A program made the position numbers and the translations under genes. The notes under the pieces were generated by a model, which searched no databases, had not been told where the DNA came from, and saw nothing but the letters and a program-made list of their open reading frames with translations. DNA of 64,000 bases from Lucifuga dentata (lineage: Eukaryota > Chordata > Actinopteri > Ophidiiformes > Bythitidae): positions 1 to 64,000 of the forward strand of contig VXCM01000241.1 in assembly GCA_014773175.1 (NCBI GenBank), written 5' to 3'. Below, in pieces: positions 39,544-53,150 of this stretch (the first letter of the stretch is position 1; every line of letters begins with the position of its first letter).

Positions 39544-41762
39544 TACTGGTTATGATGCCTTCGTGATTAATAATAAAGTGATGGGCCAAGTCTATTCTCT
39601 TAATTAGAAGCTCAGACACCTGCCAAAATCTAATGCACCCAATAAGCTACATTTTACTGAACCTGTAGTAACAGAGAGAGCATATCCTCAAGAGATGCTC
39701 AAGGTTAGTTTGCCAGGAAGGATGTCTAATGGCTATAAAAGGTAAGCTTTTAGGCAACTTTACAACATGTCCATAAGCAGCAACAAAAGTATTTGATTAA
39801 GGGTAAAAAATCAATTAAAATGCTTGTTGGCAAGATGCTGATTAAATTGATTATATTAAGGCCATGCTTGAGTCTTTTTGTTCAATTTTTTATTCATTTC
39901 ATTCAAGTTGCTTGGTGTAATTAAGTAAAAATAAAAAGTTGTATGGAAATTAGCTCCATTAGATCAACACTGTTTTAAGTTTTTACCAACCACCAGTACT
40001 GACCAACTATTTTTACTATGCAGCCAATCAAAATGCAAATATGATATCATGTGACAAATACTTAAAACTTGATGAACAGATTTGATGAAAAAAATAAAAA
40101 GAAAGCACCATGACTGAATATTCTGAAGGATTAAATTGTATAAAGACCTTGTAGCTAGTTGTAAGTGAAGTACGTATGTCAAGTATTACTTGGCAGTGGA
40201 TCTTAGCTGCCGTTAGCTTAATTGTTAATGATTAAGAATGCTGGGAAAGAGAATTCCTATGAGCACAAATACTCACACATACCTGGTCATGGCTGGCTTG
40301 GAGGGTGCTCCCAGTGCCATGGAAAGTCATTTGCACAGGGGAAAGGGTCAGATAGGTCACAAAATCCTTGCCGCTCTGCGCATCACTGTACTGCATCTGG
40401 AAAAGAAAAGGAAACGCGAAAAAGTGAGATACTGCAAAAGTAAACATGATAGAAACAGACCAGTTAGAACGCAAAAGCAGTCTGGTGATTTTTGGAAGTG
40501 GCTGGCTTGAGAGTAAATCTTGCATGTCTTATTTCCACCACAGAGCATTTGTGGACAATTTCCACCACACCATGCAGAGATGGCAAGAGGGGAATGCGTG
40601 TGTGTGTGTTTAGGAGGGGGATCTGAGCAGTCTGAGGGGGTAGTGATGACATCACTGATGACCCCTCATCATTGAGAGGTTAACTCTGCAGGCATTCCTA
40701 AATGCTGTGCAATCAGGACTGTTATGACATGATGCTCCTTGGGGACAGTCTGCTTCTAAGATACAAGGACTTTGGTAATACTGCCTGCCTGTCTGCCCTA
40801 TTTCTCACTAGCTCTCACTGTGTATGTATGTGTTTGTGTGTGCAAATGAGTGTATTGTGTGTCTGTGTATGTGTGCATCTGTCTACTGGCCTACTTCTGC
40901 CAAGACATCTGAGGACATCTTTATATGCAGCACAAATGCCTACAAGTACTAAGCAAATATTACACAAAGAAAGAGAGAGCGACTCCATGAAAAAGATGAA
41001 TAAGCCAATACTATGGAGTTTCTGCATCTTCTACTGCAACATTACAAATAAGCTGTCTCACAGGAACTTTTTCAGGAACTCAGCAACCTTTTCAGGAACT
41101 TTTCCTTTGTTTCGCTCCACAGAACAAGGAGCCATTTTGCAAGGAACAATTCGGGATCGGGAACTATATAGTTCCTGATTGGTGCTTTCAAGACAACATT
41201 GCTGATTGGTCAGATGCAAGCTTCACCGAGTAGACAACTGCTATTTTTAAATACTGGTGCTTAGCTTGTTTTTTTTTTTGGTTTTTTTTGGATGCAGCAA
41301 AAAAAAAGATCTTCCTACATTTATGAGGACGCTGAATTACTCATAACACAAAAAGTGCAAGGGAAATTACAGTATGATACAAGACAAAGACGATCACACT
41401 AATTAAAGCAGCTCTGACCAATGTAGAGTGAACAGTAGGCAACGGATTCTATTCCGGCACACTGACCTGCATACTCTGGTGCTGTCAGCATGACAGACTT
41501 AGCAATGTTTCATTGGAGCCATGCATGTGTGTGTATATGCACAACTGCCTGTGTAGTATGATCTGTGACTGAAAGCTTCCAGAGCAAGTGTGTATGTGCT
41601 TCTCTGAATGAGTTATGATCCTATGTGGAAAAGTGTGTGTGTGTGTGTGGTGGGTGGTGGTCTGGGTCCAGAATGCCAGACACATGGAAGCCTGCCCATA
41701 AAGCCACAGACGCATCATAACATACACAAATACACAGAGATATGTGCAAACACATGAAACAT

Positions 41763-41820
<58 letters not shown>

Positions 41821-41972
41821 GCTGATGAGATGGGCCCACAGTGATAAAGTGTGGAATGCTATCTGTTATGTGTATGAATGATGGATGCAGTAAAGTGAGC
41901 TGTGGAAAAAGCCTTCTTTGACAAGTTAATCTCTAATAAATTATCCAGACTTCAAGTGTAAGGAAGGAAGGA

Positions 41973-42016
<44 letters not shown>

Positions 42017-45000
42017 GAGCTAGAGAGGAAAGAAAGTCAGGGAGGGTCTTTGCTTAAACAGATCATATGTTATTCTTGGCTTTTTGTTGTTAAGAACAGA
42101 GTTGTTTGGTTTCACTAATAAATCATTAAGAAAAAGCTCATTTTGGACGTTGGAAATGTGTGAATGGGCTACAAATACAGCCTTTTCCGATGAGCCTGAG
42201 CATGTGTGTGCACAATTATTTGTGTGATGTCCAGTACGCTGGTTCATTTAGGCAGCATAAAGGGCTGTATTTGGAAGCCTGTGATGTATGTTGTAATCAT
42301 GCTGTCTGACCAGTGGGCACTCCGCTTGCTCCATCCATTGCAAGCTGTCAGGACCCCAGCCGAGGGTGAGGCCCCTCGCCAGTGCTGGAGTAAACAGACG
42401 CTCTCTCTCACACACATACACACTTGGATATATCACATTTCTAATTGTTCGAAACATCCCCCATTGCCTGTGTGCATGCATGTGTGAATGTTCACAGGGA
42501 TTAGAGTGGAAACATTTTCATTGCAGAAACTTTGCAAACAGGCAGTGAGATGTGTCTGTGTTTCCGCTATTATAAACAAAGGGTGTGTAGTTTTCCAGAC
42601 AGCAAGTCAGTGGGGTTCTGGTAAATGCAAGCAACACCAGATTCTTCACAAACTAATGTAAGACATGCACGCTAAATTTTGGTGTGGAAATTTTTGTAAA
42701 TTGCACATTACAGGAGAAAATTAATTTCACTAAACTCATCTTCTATTAAATGTACAATTACTGTTTAGTGTTAATTTAGTCAAGAAAAACTGTGAAAACA
42801 ATTTCTGTTGATGACTTACTGTTAGCTGGCTACTTTGTGTTCAGAAAAAGGGTGATATTACACAGCCAACCTTATTGATCAGATCAGTGTTTAACTCACC
42901 AATCTGGACTTTTAACTGATGTGATCAATAATTTATACTATCGAACAGCCTCAACCAAATCAATCATGGGAATTGAACTGTTACAATCTTTAGCCATCAG
43001 GGGCCAAAATTCATGACACAAGGTAAGCCATTGGCAATATAATGGTAGAGAACCAAATGTAAATTTATTATTAGATATTCCAAGACATGTTGCATTAAAT
43101 ACTTCTTATCATATTTCTCTGTTTCTTGGCTGGCAAATTTCAGTCTGAGAAATCACAGCAGCCAGTGCTGGATAAAATAGATTTGGCACATTACAAAACA
43201 TCACCTTGAGGTCTTCCGTCTTCAGTGGCTGATTACTTTGAGAATTCACCAACTATTATGATCTGCAGGCAGAAAAGGTCATTGACCAACCTAGCATTCT
43301 GTCATTTGTAATGATTGGAAAGAAGCTGAAATAATGAGCATCTTAGACCAGCAGTCCATTCTCACTCTCTTGATTATAGCATTCCGCATCCAGCCTGTCT
43401 GTTTTGAGTGTATTTGGATCTGTGAGTGCCATGCATTCTAAATAGGCCTAACTAATCATCCCAGGTCTCAGCTGAGAAAGCAGACTCTAATCCACTTCCT
43501 TTGGAGACAAAGGAGAAAGGAGAGTTATGCAAGGCCCGCGATTGATCGGCATCACTAATGTGGAACAACCTCTGACATCTGGCTTCTAAAGCTTGATGGC
43601 TCCTTTTCAAATGCTCTTCTTGATTTGAACAAACACAAACATGCACAAAATGAAAAGCAATTACACTTATAACACTCATGCAGACACATTCAAATTTATT
43701 CAAGTGCACAAACATGTTTACATCCAGGGAAAAACAGAGGAAAAAACTGCAGCCATGTCCAAATCCATATAGGACTGTGTACAGATTCATTAGGGCTGTA
43801 TTGTACACTGCTGTCAAGGTAACTACAAAAACAAATGCTAATTATGTGTGTTTACACTGTTATAGACATGTTACTCTAGTTAAAACCGCAGGGCTCAAAC
43901 ACTGAGGTCTAAGCTTGCTTCCACACTAAGCCAGAGAGTACGGAGAGCTGAGAGTGAGATAGCGCAGGAATAACTTTAACTTAACTTTAAATAAACAAGT
44001 CCTCTCAGCCGAGGAACGCTGTCATTGTTAGTGAAAAGTAATTAGAGGTCCATGCTGAGCCACTTCAGTGGGGACCTCAGAGGTCAAGAGTGTTTTAAGC
44101 ACATTGTTAATATACCTTTCACTTTTCCTAATGGCAGGAGGTTGGGGGCAAACAGAATAGCTACTCTGACAACTGGGAGTATGCTTTGCCAGAATCACAC
44201 AAAAGTCTCAATACAATGAGACACAGCGAGTTCCAAATTCTATAAAACCAAGATAAAAACAATCTCAGTTCATTATCAAAAACTTGATTTAACAGAATAG
44301 GTTTTTCTATCTTTTATATAAAGCCTTGAGTAACAAGGGCAATGGAGCCAAAATGTAATACTGTATCTGATAACCGGAGCTGAGATACAGTTACTCTGCA
44401 CCCTTACTGCACCCAAGCTGCCCGCCTATACTTTTACAAAAACAGTTTCTAGCTTCTAAGAAAGAAAGCATTTGGAGGTACTGAAAAAATACAATGCAAT
44501 TATAACTTTGCACGTTTTGTTTTCTACCTCCTTTTGTTTTGGCTTCTACTCAAACTCCAGAGAAACTTTGGCAAAGAAATCTGCACAAAAAGGCTATTTT
44601 ATTGTGTTATTATTTATAATTTTCATTATAACATTTGGGAGCCTGTGTGCAGTTTGAGAAAGAGCTCACTCAGCTTCAAGAACGAGTCTAAGCTGGAGAA
44701 GAATGCAGGCCTCAGTTTTTCTGAGAACATTGTCTGGTGTGCAGATAATGAAGAGAACTGTTTGGATTCAGGTTAACACACCCTCAATCTCCACATGCTG
44801 GCACAGAGCTGCTATCTTTGCCTGGTGTTACGCATTAGATGAAATATGATCAATACTATCAAAATACAAAGAACAAAGGCAAGTTAAAAAAAAGCTTATG
44901 CTGCATATACTGTACAAATGTGCAATATGTTGGCACTTGATATTTGATTTAAACGTTTGAAAATGGGCTTGATTGTGGCGTAAAAAAACATTGTCACTAT

Positions 45001-47197
45001 TTTGCCAAACACACAAAGGCACACACACACAGAGGGCCACCATGTAAGCAGAGAGACTGTGCACCGAGCCAGCACAGCATTAACAGTCTGATTTATACCA
45101 CCGACAAAACTTGTTTTCAAAGATTGGTCTTCACACAAATATGCCGCACAGCACAGCTGGAAGACATCACCCTGCTGCAAAAATCAAATGTGGTGGGATT
45201 AACCATCCCAAAATGTATTTTCTAACGCAAATCCCAGAGTAAACACAGGGCAGAAGAATGAGATGATGGCAAGGACGATGGAAACAAACTGTTACACTCT
45301 TTGAACATTTATACCACATCAGGCGTTTGATGTTGATGCACTGATGAGATGAAGCAATGGAGATCAGGAAGGGAGTAGAGAGAGACGGCGGGAAAAAAAA
45401 AAGGGGGAAGGAAGAGAGGGAGAAATTGCCAGGCAGGGCACAAGGTGTAGTCAGCACCATTTGAAGTGGTTTTCTTACATAGCCAAAGAAGGAAGCAAAG
45501 GGAGAGAAGAACAAATGGCATGTAACTGTGAGAAATTCTGGGAACCATGGTGAATGGATATCAAAACCAGCTACCCGGCAAGGAGTTTTCATTAACATGG
45601 GATTTCCAACACAGACATACAAGTTCTGATTCCAATAATAAATTATTACCCTCCCTTTTCTCTAAATCCCTCTCCTACATTGAGCCGGTCTTTGTTAGAT
45701 AACATATCCCCAAAGATCGCTATCGCTATTGTGTTCCTGCCAATGGATTTAGCTGGTGGAAAGAATTGATGGATTGATACCATACAGCCGGTTCACACAT
45801 ACAACCTGGGAATGTGTAAAGTGCAGCATGCTGATCTATGACCATCATATGTGACAGGAAATTAAAACTTAATTTCTAAAATGTGGCAATGTTTTGTGTA
45901 AATACTGGTCTCATCTGGCCCAGGCCCATGTGTTCTGTGTCACCATTCAGTGTATATACATGCACACTTTTTTGTCTGTACTGCGATTAAAGTAAAAATG
46001 TGGAGTAAGCTGTATACATGGATGGAATAAAGAAGATTCCCTGTATGCGGAATATACACACAACTTATTGCTAGTTGGCTTGCGAGAGGTACTCCAGGTG
46101 AGAAAATGCATGCGCAGAATCCTCATGGAGCTTATCTGATGGAGCGTTTACGATCATGTGATCTATGTCTGTTACTCAGAGCACACCAACATTTATGTAT
46201 ATGCCAATTTCAATCTGATTTTTGTCTCTGGAAAAACTGAGTTATTGCATTAACTGGATTAGAATAAAAGTTTTAATATGCATGTAAATGTGCTGAATGA
46301 AATGTTTCTACTTTTCATCATTCATTGTATAGCCAGAAGAAGAAAAAAAAATCACTATTAAACACCAAACAAAACCAAGCATTTCAACGCTTTCACACTG
46401 CTGGCTGACCAGTGTCCATAGAGTAACGGGTCTTATGTGAAAGCTGTACTAGATGTGACTGTCAACGTGTGCTAAATATCCAGTAAGAGAAACTTGGAAC
46501 AGCCAGGAAACAAGTATAGGCTGACAAAGACAGGCCAGTTCAGACAGGACCTGATTCCATATTGTTATATATTGTTATATTGTTATAGTTATTGCTATAT
46601 TGTTATAGACAGATGATGCAATCTCTGCACATTGTTGGTCTCTGCTCATCTCCATTACACCCTTACAGGACAAACTAATCCAGAAGTTTATGTTGTGCCC
46701 CATCAGAACTCCACAGACTGATTTTAATAATCACAAAACAAAAGGTTTTGTCATACTTTCTATTGCATTGCAAACACAGAGCAAAACCTCAGGGAGAAAT
46801 TTCCTTCATTTAACAAGCAATTATATTATTTGTAACAACTCATGCTGAAAATGTGGTAAATTCAATGTACAAAAATTTAAAAAATCAAAAAGTAAATTCA
46901 GTTACTTAGAAATGTGCCTGACTTTATCATGTGGAGCAAATGTAATGAGGTACTTAATTAGACGATGTGTGAAAACATGATGACATTTTTCTGTGCTGTT
47001 TTTTTTTGTTTTTTTAAACAATATCCTACTGGGCATAAAAAGGTAATATAGTCTATATATAAGCAGAGACAGAGTGATTGATGGCTTGTAATTTGCAATT
47101 AAAATCAGTATCAATTGACACAATAAAGCAGTGTCTGATATGATGACATGAGCAGTTTTCATGCCTTTTCATTCACACTCTTTACCTCTGCCATGAT

Positions 47198-47238
<41 letters not shown>

Positions 47239-48763
47239 GCTATGTCAGACATTCTTCTCTGTTCTCCTTCAATCTGTTTCTAATACTTAAGCAGGTGACT
47301 ATCATAAAAAAATGCCTGGAAGCAGGTTCAAGGTATATCTGAATATGTGTGGGGTGAAAGACTGGGATTCAGAATAAATTATCAATGAAGCAGTAGATTT
47401 GTCTAAGTACAGGTGGACCACGGTTCTATTTAAGTGTGCTGAAAATAAAACTTCACTTAATTAAAATCATTATTTCCATCAATCATTGGTCTTTTATATA
47501 AGAATCTGCTTCTCATTTTAAAATGAAGTAACAGGTAATAATCTGAAGTGGTGGCAGTCTGTGAGGACTCTATTAAGTAATGTGATGGCAGAATAAATGG
47601 GCAGCTGGTGATTGCAATGTCAGGGTCAAAACCTTGAACTTCTCCAAAATACATAAACAACAGAAATTAAATCGTTATTCGATCTGTTTGAAGTAAGGGA
47701 TAGCAATGACAGGCAGGGCAATATCAGTGGAGGAAAAGCTCATGATGGAGGATCAGAAATGCATACCACTCAATTGGAGATAGATAGGGACAAAGGGGAA
47801 GAGCAAGAGAGACAATCTGTACTTCATCCTTGCTCCATGTGTTGTCCATTACCTCCTGCTTCTTTGTTTCTGCCCTACTTCCAGTGTACATACCCGCCGT
47901 GCCAACAACACGCCAGCCAAATTAAAAGGAAATACACACACATACAAACACATTTTGCCTAAGTGCCGGCATCCTTGCTCCAAGCTGGCGTGAGTACAGC
48001 ACACTGTTGCTTATCCAGTCAGAGCTTCCGCCAGAGGCTATTTTCCAATCAAATCAAAGGAAGGGCTTAGCAGGTAGGCCCAGGCCTTTGTGTACAGAGC
48101 TGGATGGATGAAACAGACACTATGAGAATGTCCTCAGTGCTTGCTTAGTTGCCTTAATCTAGTGTTGGGTGGTCACTGTAATCCGCTCACTTGGATAACA
48201 TAATTAGATTACAAAAACAAAGAAACTAATCAGACTAGGAGATTATTATCAAATTACCAACAAAATCTTACAGTGGATCCAAGCATTTATTGTTGTTCAG
48301 CGTGGTCGAGAGAAAGCCAACCCAACACAAAGCGGCACATTACGTGTCCTCATTCAGCAGACAAGTGCACATTTTGGCAAAAACATATGAAATCTGTGGT
48401 GTGTTAGCCCACAAAAACACATAAGAATACATAAGCCCTGAAAGTCTGCCTAACATGGACGTGTAGGCAAACTGAGGTTCTAATTACAAACCCACATGAT
48501 ATGAACCATCCCCTCAATGGAACACATATTGTCTCCGTGTCTCAATTACAGCCTGAATTCCCCACTTAACACACGCACTTGGAAGCAAATATGTGAATGC
48601 ATTGATGCTTGTGCGTCTATTTACTTACATCAGTGCATGTAAGGATGGATAGACAACAAATATACTTAAAGTACAAGTCATAGGGGGTTACGTTGTGTAA
48701 ATCATGAGAATCCACATCCACAAAACTAAACCAAAGTCTGATATTTGTGCTAAACAGAACCTG

Positions 48764-48812
<49 letters not shown>

Positions 48813-51800
48813 TGTGTACAAGTGTGTTTGGGCTTGGCCAGGCAGCAGAGCTCTCTCAAGTTACACACACACAGGAAGGCTCAGAGCAATAACAAAGGCC
48901 TTTCAAAGGAACCCTCAGCAGGTTAAGATAAAATGTTTTCGCTCAAACTGATAAAAAGCATCTGCAGCTTAAATAAGCAGGCACTGGTATTAGTGCCATG
49001 GCATGCACCGCTGATTGGCCAATGGATTAAAACAGACACCGGATTGTTTGTCTCTTACACACAGATGCGGTATTAAGTGCAGGGCGTGTGCATGCGACTG
49101 TCTGTTGCATGTGTGTCCCGTCCAGTAATGACAGAAGCACCTGTGAGATTTAGTTCCAGATCTACATTTTACTACTTGCCAAATATGTCCACAGTGAGAA
49201 ACAGAAAACGGATAGTGTGTTAGCAAGCAGTTCTATAGACTTCCCATAAGTCTACTTGTCCTGTAGGGGTACACATCTCATTATTTATGGCCCTTCACTC
49301 TCTTCATTCTGTCCAGGTTTTCTAAGAGGAGGGATTGTGTGTTATTGTGCACAGCCTAAAACTGAAATCACTTGTAAGGGCTATATATGTGTGTGTGAGT
49401 GACTTTCCCATTTTATAAAACCACAAAGTCTGACCAAGACCACATTTTGGGCGATGACAAAGTGGAGTGGGGATTGTATTTATGCATCATCACATTTTCA
49501 TGCATCTGTTCTGTCACTTTAGCATGTGCATATTGTATGACTACACCACAGCAAGATGATCTTGATAAAAGATATGTAAAATTAATTGTAAGTTTCCAGC
49601 ACAAAAGCAAGATGATGGGATTGATTTCTGAGCACCAAGAAAGTACATTTTAAAGGACCATACCAGCGATCGTGCATGTTTGGGCCTAATATATTCAATT
49701 TTCATATGTTACATGACTGACAACCATTTCAAAGGATAAAACTGTATTTCGGCTTTCCTGATATTTTGCAAAATCTCTTTTAATCTTTCAAAATCAAATA
49801 TTCAAGCGATACGCCCACCTTAAAAATCGATGTTGCGCAGCCTTATGAAGTCACGGTCGTTAAAATTTTTCAATAAAAACAGGTCTTCTTTTGGGATTAT
49901 ACTCCCCAGTGGAGACATACATTCACTCCGCGCTTTTTATTGTGCTTAAAAGCTAAAATTAAATAACTTCAAAACAAAACCTGAATACACATCTTGTTCG
50001 CGATAATGGATTACCTATTCCAAGAACATTTCAAGTTTCAACAAGTTGATTTTAATAGCGTACCAGAATGAACTGAAACCAGTGATGGTCTGGAAAGTAG
50101 GAAAAACATTTTTAATTAACTGTTCCAGCAGTATGCTTTGGGAAATGACTGTCAGTAATGTTACGTGTATGAAAATTGAATATATTAGGCTCAAACATGC
50201 ATGATCACTGGTATGGTCCTTTAATGCCTCCAAAACAGAAATAAGTTTAAGTATAAATTTTTAGATCTTTTGAAGATCTGCAAATAACCTAGTGGTAGGA
50301 TGTTCACTTCCTTGTGCCTTACCTGAAAGCCTTGGATACGAGCCAGGTAGTCCAGCTGCTGTGCAGGCTGCACGGAGACACCACAGGCCAGGGATGGACT
50401 CTTTCCCTTTATGGCCATGGAGGCTTCAGCTGTGGGTGACTGGCCATTCAGCAGCAGCTCCCTGGCCATGGTGGCTGTTGGATTGGGTGATGGAGCTGAG
50501 CCCCCGTAATAAGGAGTGTGTCCTGGGGGGATTGGGGCAGAGCAGGGCCCCATGTCTTTGGATGGCAGGTAGCTAACAGAGTTGCTACCACCAGGTCCTG
50601 GGGCACTGCCCCCCTGTTTCCTGCTGGCTTCCATCTCCTGGTAGACATCTGGGCTGAGGTGGAGCAGACCTTTCTGGGCTGGATTGGCCAAAGAGAGAGA
50701 GAGAGAAGGGGGGTGNTGGACAGATAAATAGATGGATGGATGGAGGAGGGAGAAGATGGGGAAAGAAAAGAGAGAAAGCGGGACATTACAACTCACATAA
50801 TCATCATCGTGACTTAGACACACACATTCCACTGTCAGTCACTTCCAAACAACTCCAAGGTGTGTTTGTGCATTTGCATGCATGTGTATTTGTGTGTGTG
50901 CGCATCTTTGTGTGCACGTGTGTGTGTTGGCTCCCAAACTGGCATTCCATCACTGAATGTAGATGACAGTTTCATGTGGCTTGGCAGTTCCGAGCACTAT
51001 CAAAGTGTCTTCTGGGAAACACACAGTCTCTTTCTTTCACACTTTGAAACGCACACAAGCACAAATGCACACATGCACACACACAGCACACACATCCAGA
51101 AACGGAGCATCCAGCAATATCAACAGAATAGTTATGACTTCATCATTTTTGGATAATGGGAAACAGCAATGTCAGCTAACTGGCATCCTGCTACACCTAT
51201 AATGTCTCTTTAAATGCAGCCAGTCAGCACTAAGAGACAAGAGTGACCTCAGATTAATGTTTTCATCAGAATATTTTGGTGGCTTAATCTCCAGCGGGAT
51301 TTGGATGTGAGAAGCTGAGGCACCTTTGTCATGTGACCAACTTTTCTTTAACAGCACACAGCTCGATCCAGACAGGCTGAGGTTCTAGCCAACTGAGCAC
51401 AACAGCGCTCCAAGACTGAGTTCTGATCCAGACCATATGGATAAATCTCATCCATTTGTGTTGGCTTCTTGCACTTTGGGATCACTGTCCCAAAATGGTC
51501 ATGACAGGTGGAAGGAGGAAGCGCCAAATCTGTTCTATTCTTTCGTCACTATGTGGCAGAAGAAAGAAAATGAGAGAAGAAAGAAGGAGAACGGTGAGCA
51601 GAGATAAAGAAGTCAGTAGAGGATAAGAGAAATGGGGAGGAAACAGAGTGGAGGAGAAGGATGGATCGGGAAATCAGCTTAGATGGAGGAGGAGGAGTTG
51701 GGGATGAGTGGATGTGAAAACCATAAAGAGCCTCCGAAGCCCAGCCAAGGTCACCAGAGACAGGAAGACCAGCTGTCTGTGTGTCTGTGTGTATGTCTTT

Positions 51801-53116
51801 GAGCTTGTTGCATGTGTGTGTGTGTATGGACCAACAGCTGGGAGAAAGCACTGCAGTGAGTGCATGACTGACAGGTCACTTCCTGTTTGAATTAACATTA
51901 CCACCACACATCCACACATATGCACGCACACACACATACAAGAAGAAAGGACAAACACAACTTTACATACAAGCTCGTAGTAAACTGAAGTGGGTGGATG
52001 TTGCATTACCCTGCCTCGTGCAAGTTTTCTGGGAACCGACAAAGAGTATTTCCCATTATGAACAATGACGTTTGTACTTCCACAAGAGAAGAAAAGCTGA
52101 AGGAAACAGCAATGGACTCCAGCACCTATTACTCATACTACAACCAACGACCCAATGCCAGCGATGACACAAGACCTTGATTTTTTTTTTTTCACTCTCC
52201 CAATCACGATGACAACTTTAATTTGAACTTACACAAGTAAAGCTTGCAGGCCTGTTCACTGTGAGTGTAGCATCATAAAAAATGAAAGGTGTTAGCCAAC
52301 ATGACATCAGCTGTGGACGCGATGCACGGTGGGGGGGGNTGGAGGTAAAAGGGGGCAGTGACTGTGATCCATACAACCCTTTTCTGCCTGTGTGTGTGAG
52401 GAAGTTTGTGATTTCACCTCAGATGACAAGCAAGAGCACAAGAGAAAGAAAGAGTGAAACAGGAGTGAGAGTGAATTAATAACGGTGTGTCTGTGTGCAT
52501 TTGTGTGAATAAAAATGCTTTAAAATGCTCGTGAAGCATTAGTGTGCATGAAATGGGAGTGAATTAGAAAGAGAGAGAAAGCGTGGAGAAAGCAGAGGAC
52601 AGGGTGAGAGTGAAAATTTGGGGGAGAGAGTAAATGAAGGAGTGAGCATGAAGGAGAGTGTGTTCATAGTGTTGGTTCCAGGCAGTTTTGGAGGAGTCCC
52701 ACCCAGACTCAGCGTCCGGTGGGCCAGGGGAGCACTGGAGGGAAGCCAGAGCCAAGCATGAGACTGATCGAAAACAGATAGGGCCAGAGCCCAGTGCTAT
52801 AAATCACAGCGGTGGAGCAAGACCTTCACATAATTCACACATGCACACAACGCACATACACATATGCACACACACTCAAGCACACACACATGCACAGCAG
52901 GAAATGAAATGTGGCAACTCCAGTGAAAAGCCCTGCTGCAATACCCATGGGAATAGAAGGAAGAAAAATCACTCTCTTCTTACTTCTTTTCTTCTTCTTT
53001 CTTTTTACACTCCTTTCCTGTCTCTTAGCCACGCTGTTTATTGTGGCACCACATCTCTCCCAGAGCGCAACCCGTAAGGGACATAACCATACATTTAAAA
53101 ACACACATACAATGAT

Positions 53117-53150
<34 letters not shown>

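Larger units (their letters stand above)
19738..40282 (-). other. stau2: stau2 intron of 20.5 kb
   Basis: Largest intron. It holds microsatellites (20390, 21069, 21284, 23333, 24161, 30545, 37168, 38547, 39519), homopolymer/N joins (20617, 20792, 29176, 29756, 36510, 36935), one CAGTA-element copy (32671-33062), a tandem-plus-inverted repeat near 26674 and a perfect hairpin at 31336. Unique-looking, less AT-rich blocks at about 22920-23240 and 26100-26400 could be conserved non-coding elements. The long open frames (for example 183 codons at 22872-23423 on -) contain simple repeats or lack domains. No nested gene is supported. Confidence 0.65.
40397..50322 (-). other. stau2: stau2 intron of 9.9 kb
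   Basis: Contains an AGGAAC-rich repeat (about 41060-41275), microsatellites (41765, 41961, 47199, 48764), a CAGTA-element copy (45948-46295) and a complete TTAA-flanked inverted-repeat element (49650-50224) only about 100 bases from the upstream exon's donor. A 'gtgttgggtggtcactgtaa' patch near 48163-48260 may be another degenerate teleost repeat. No nested gene seen. Confidence 0.65.

Noticed and set aside
45167..45622. 151-codon frame on the - strand
   Set aside because: Phe/Ser/Pro-rich translation of purine-rich intron sequence, with no motif and no splice context consistent with stau2.
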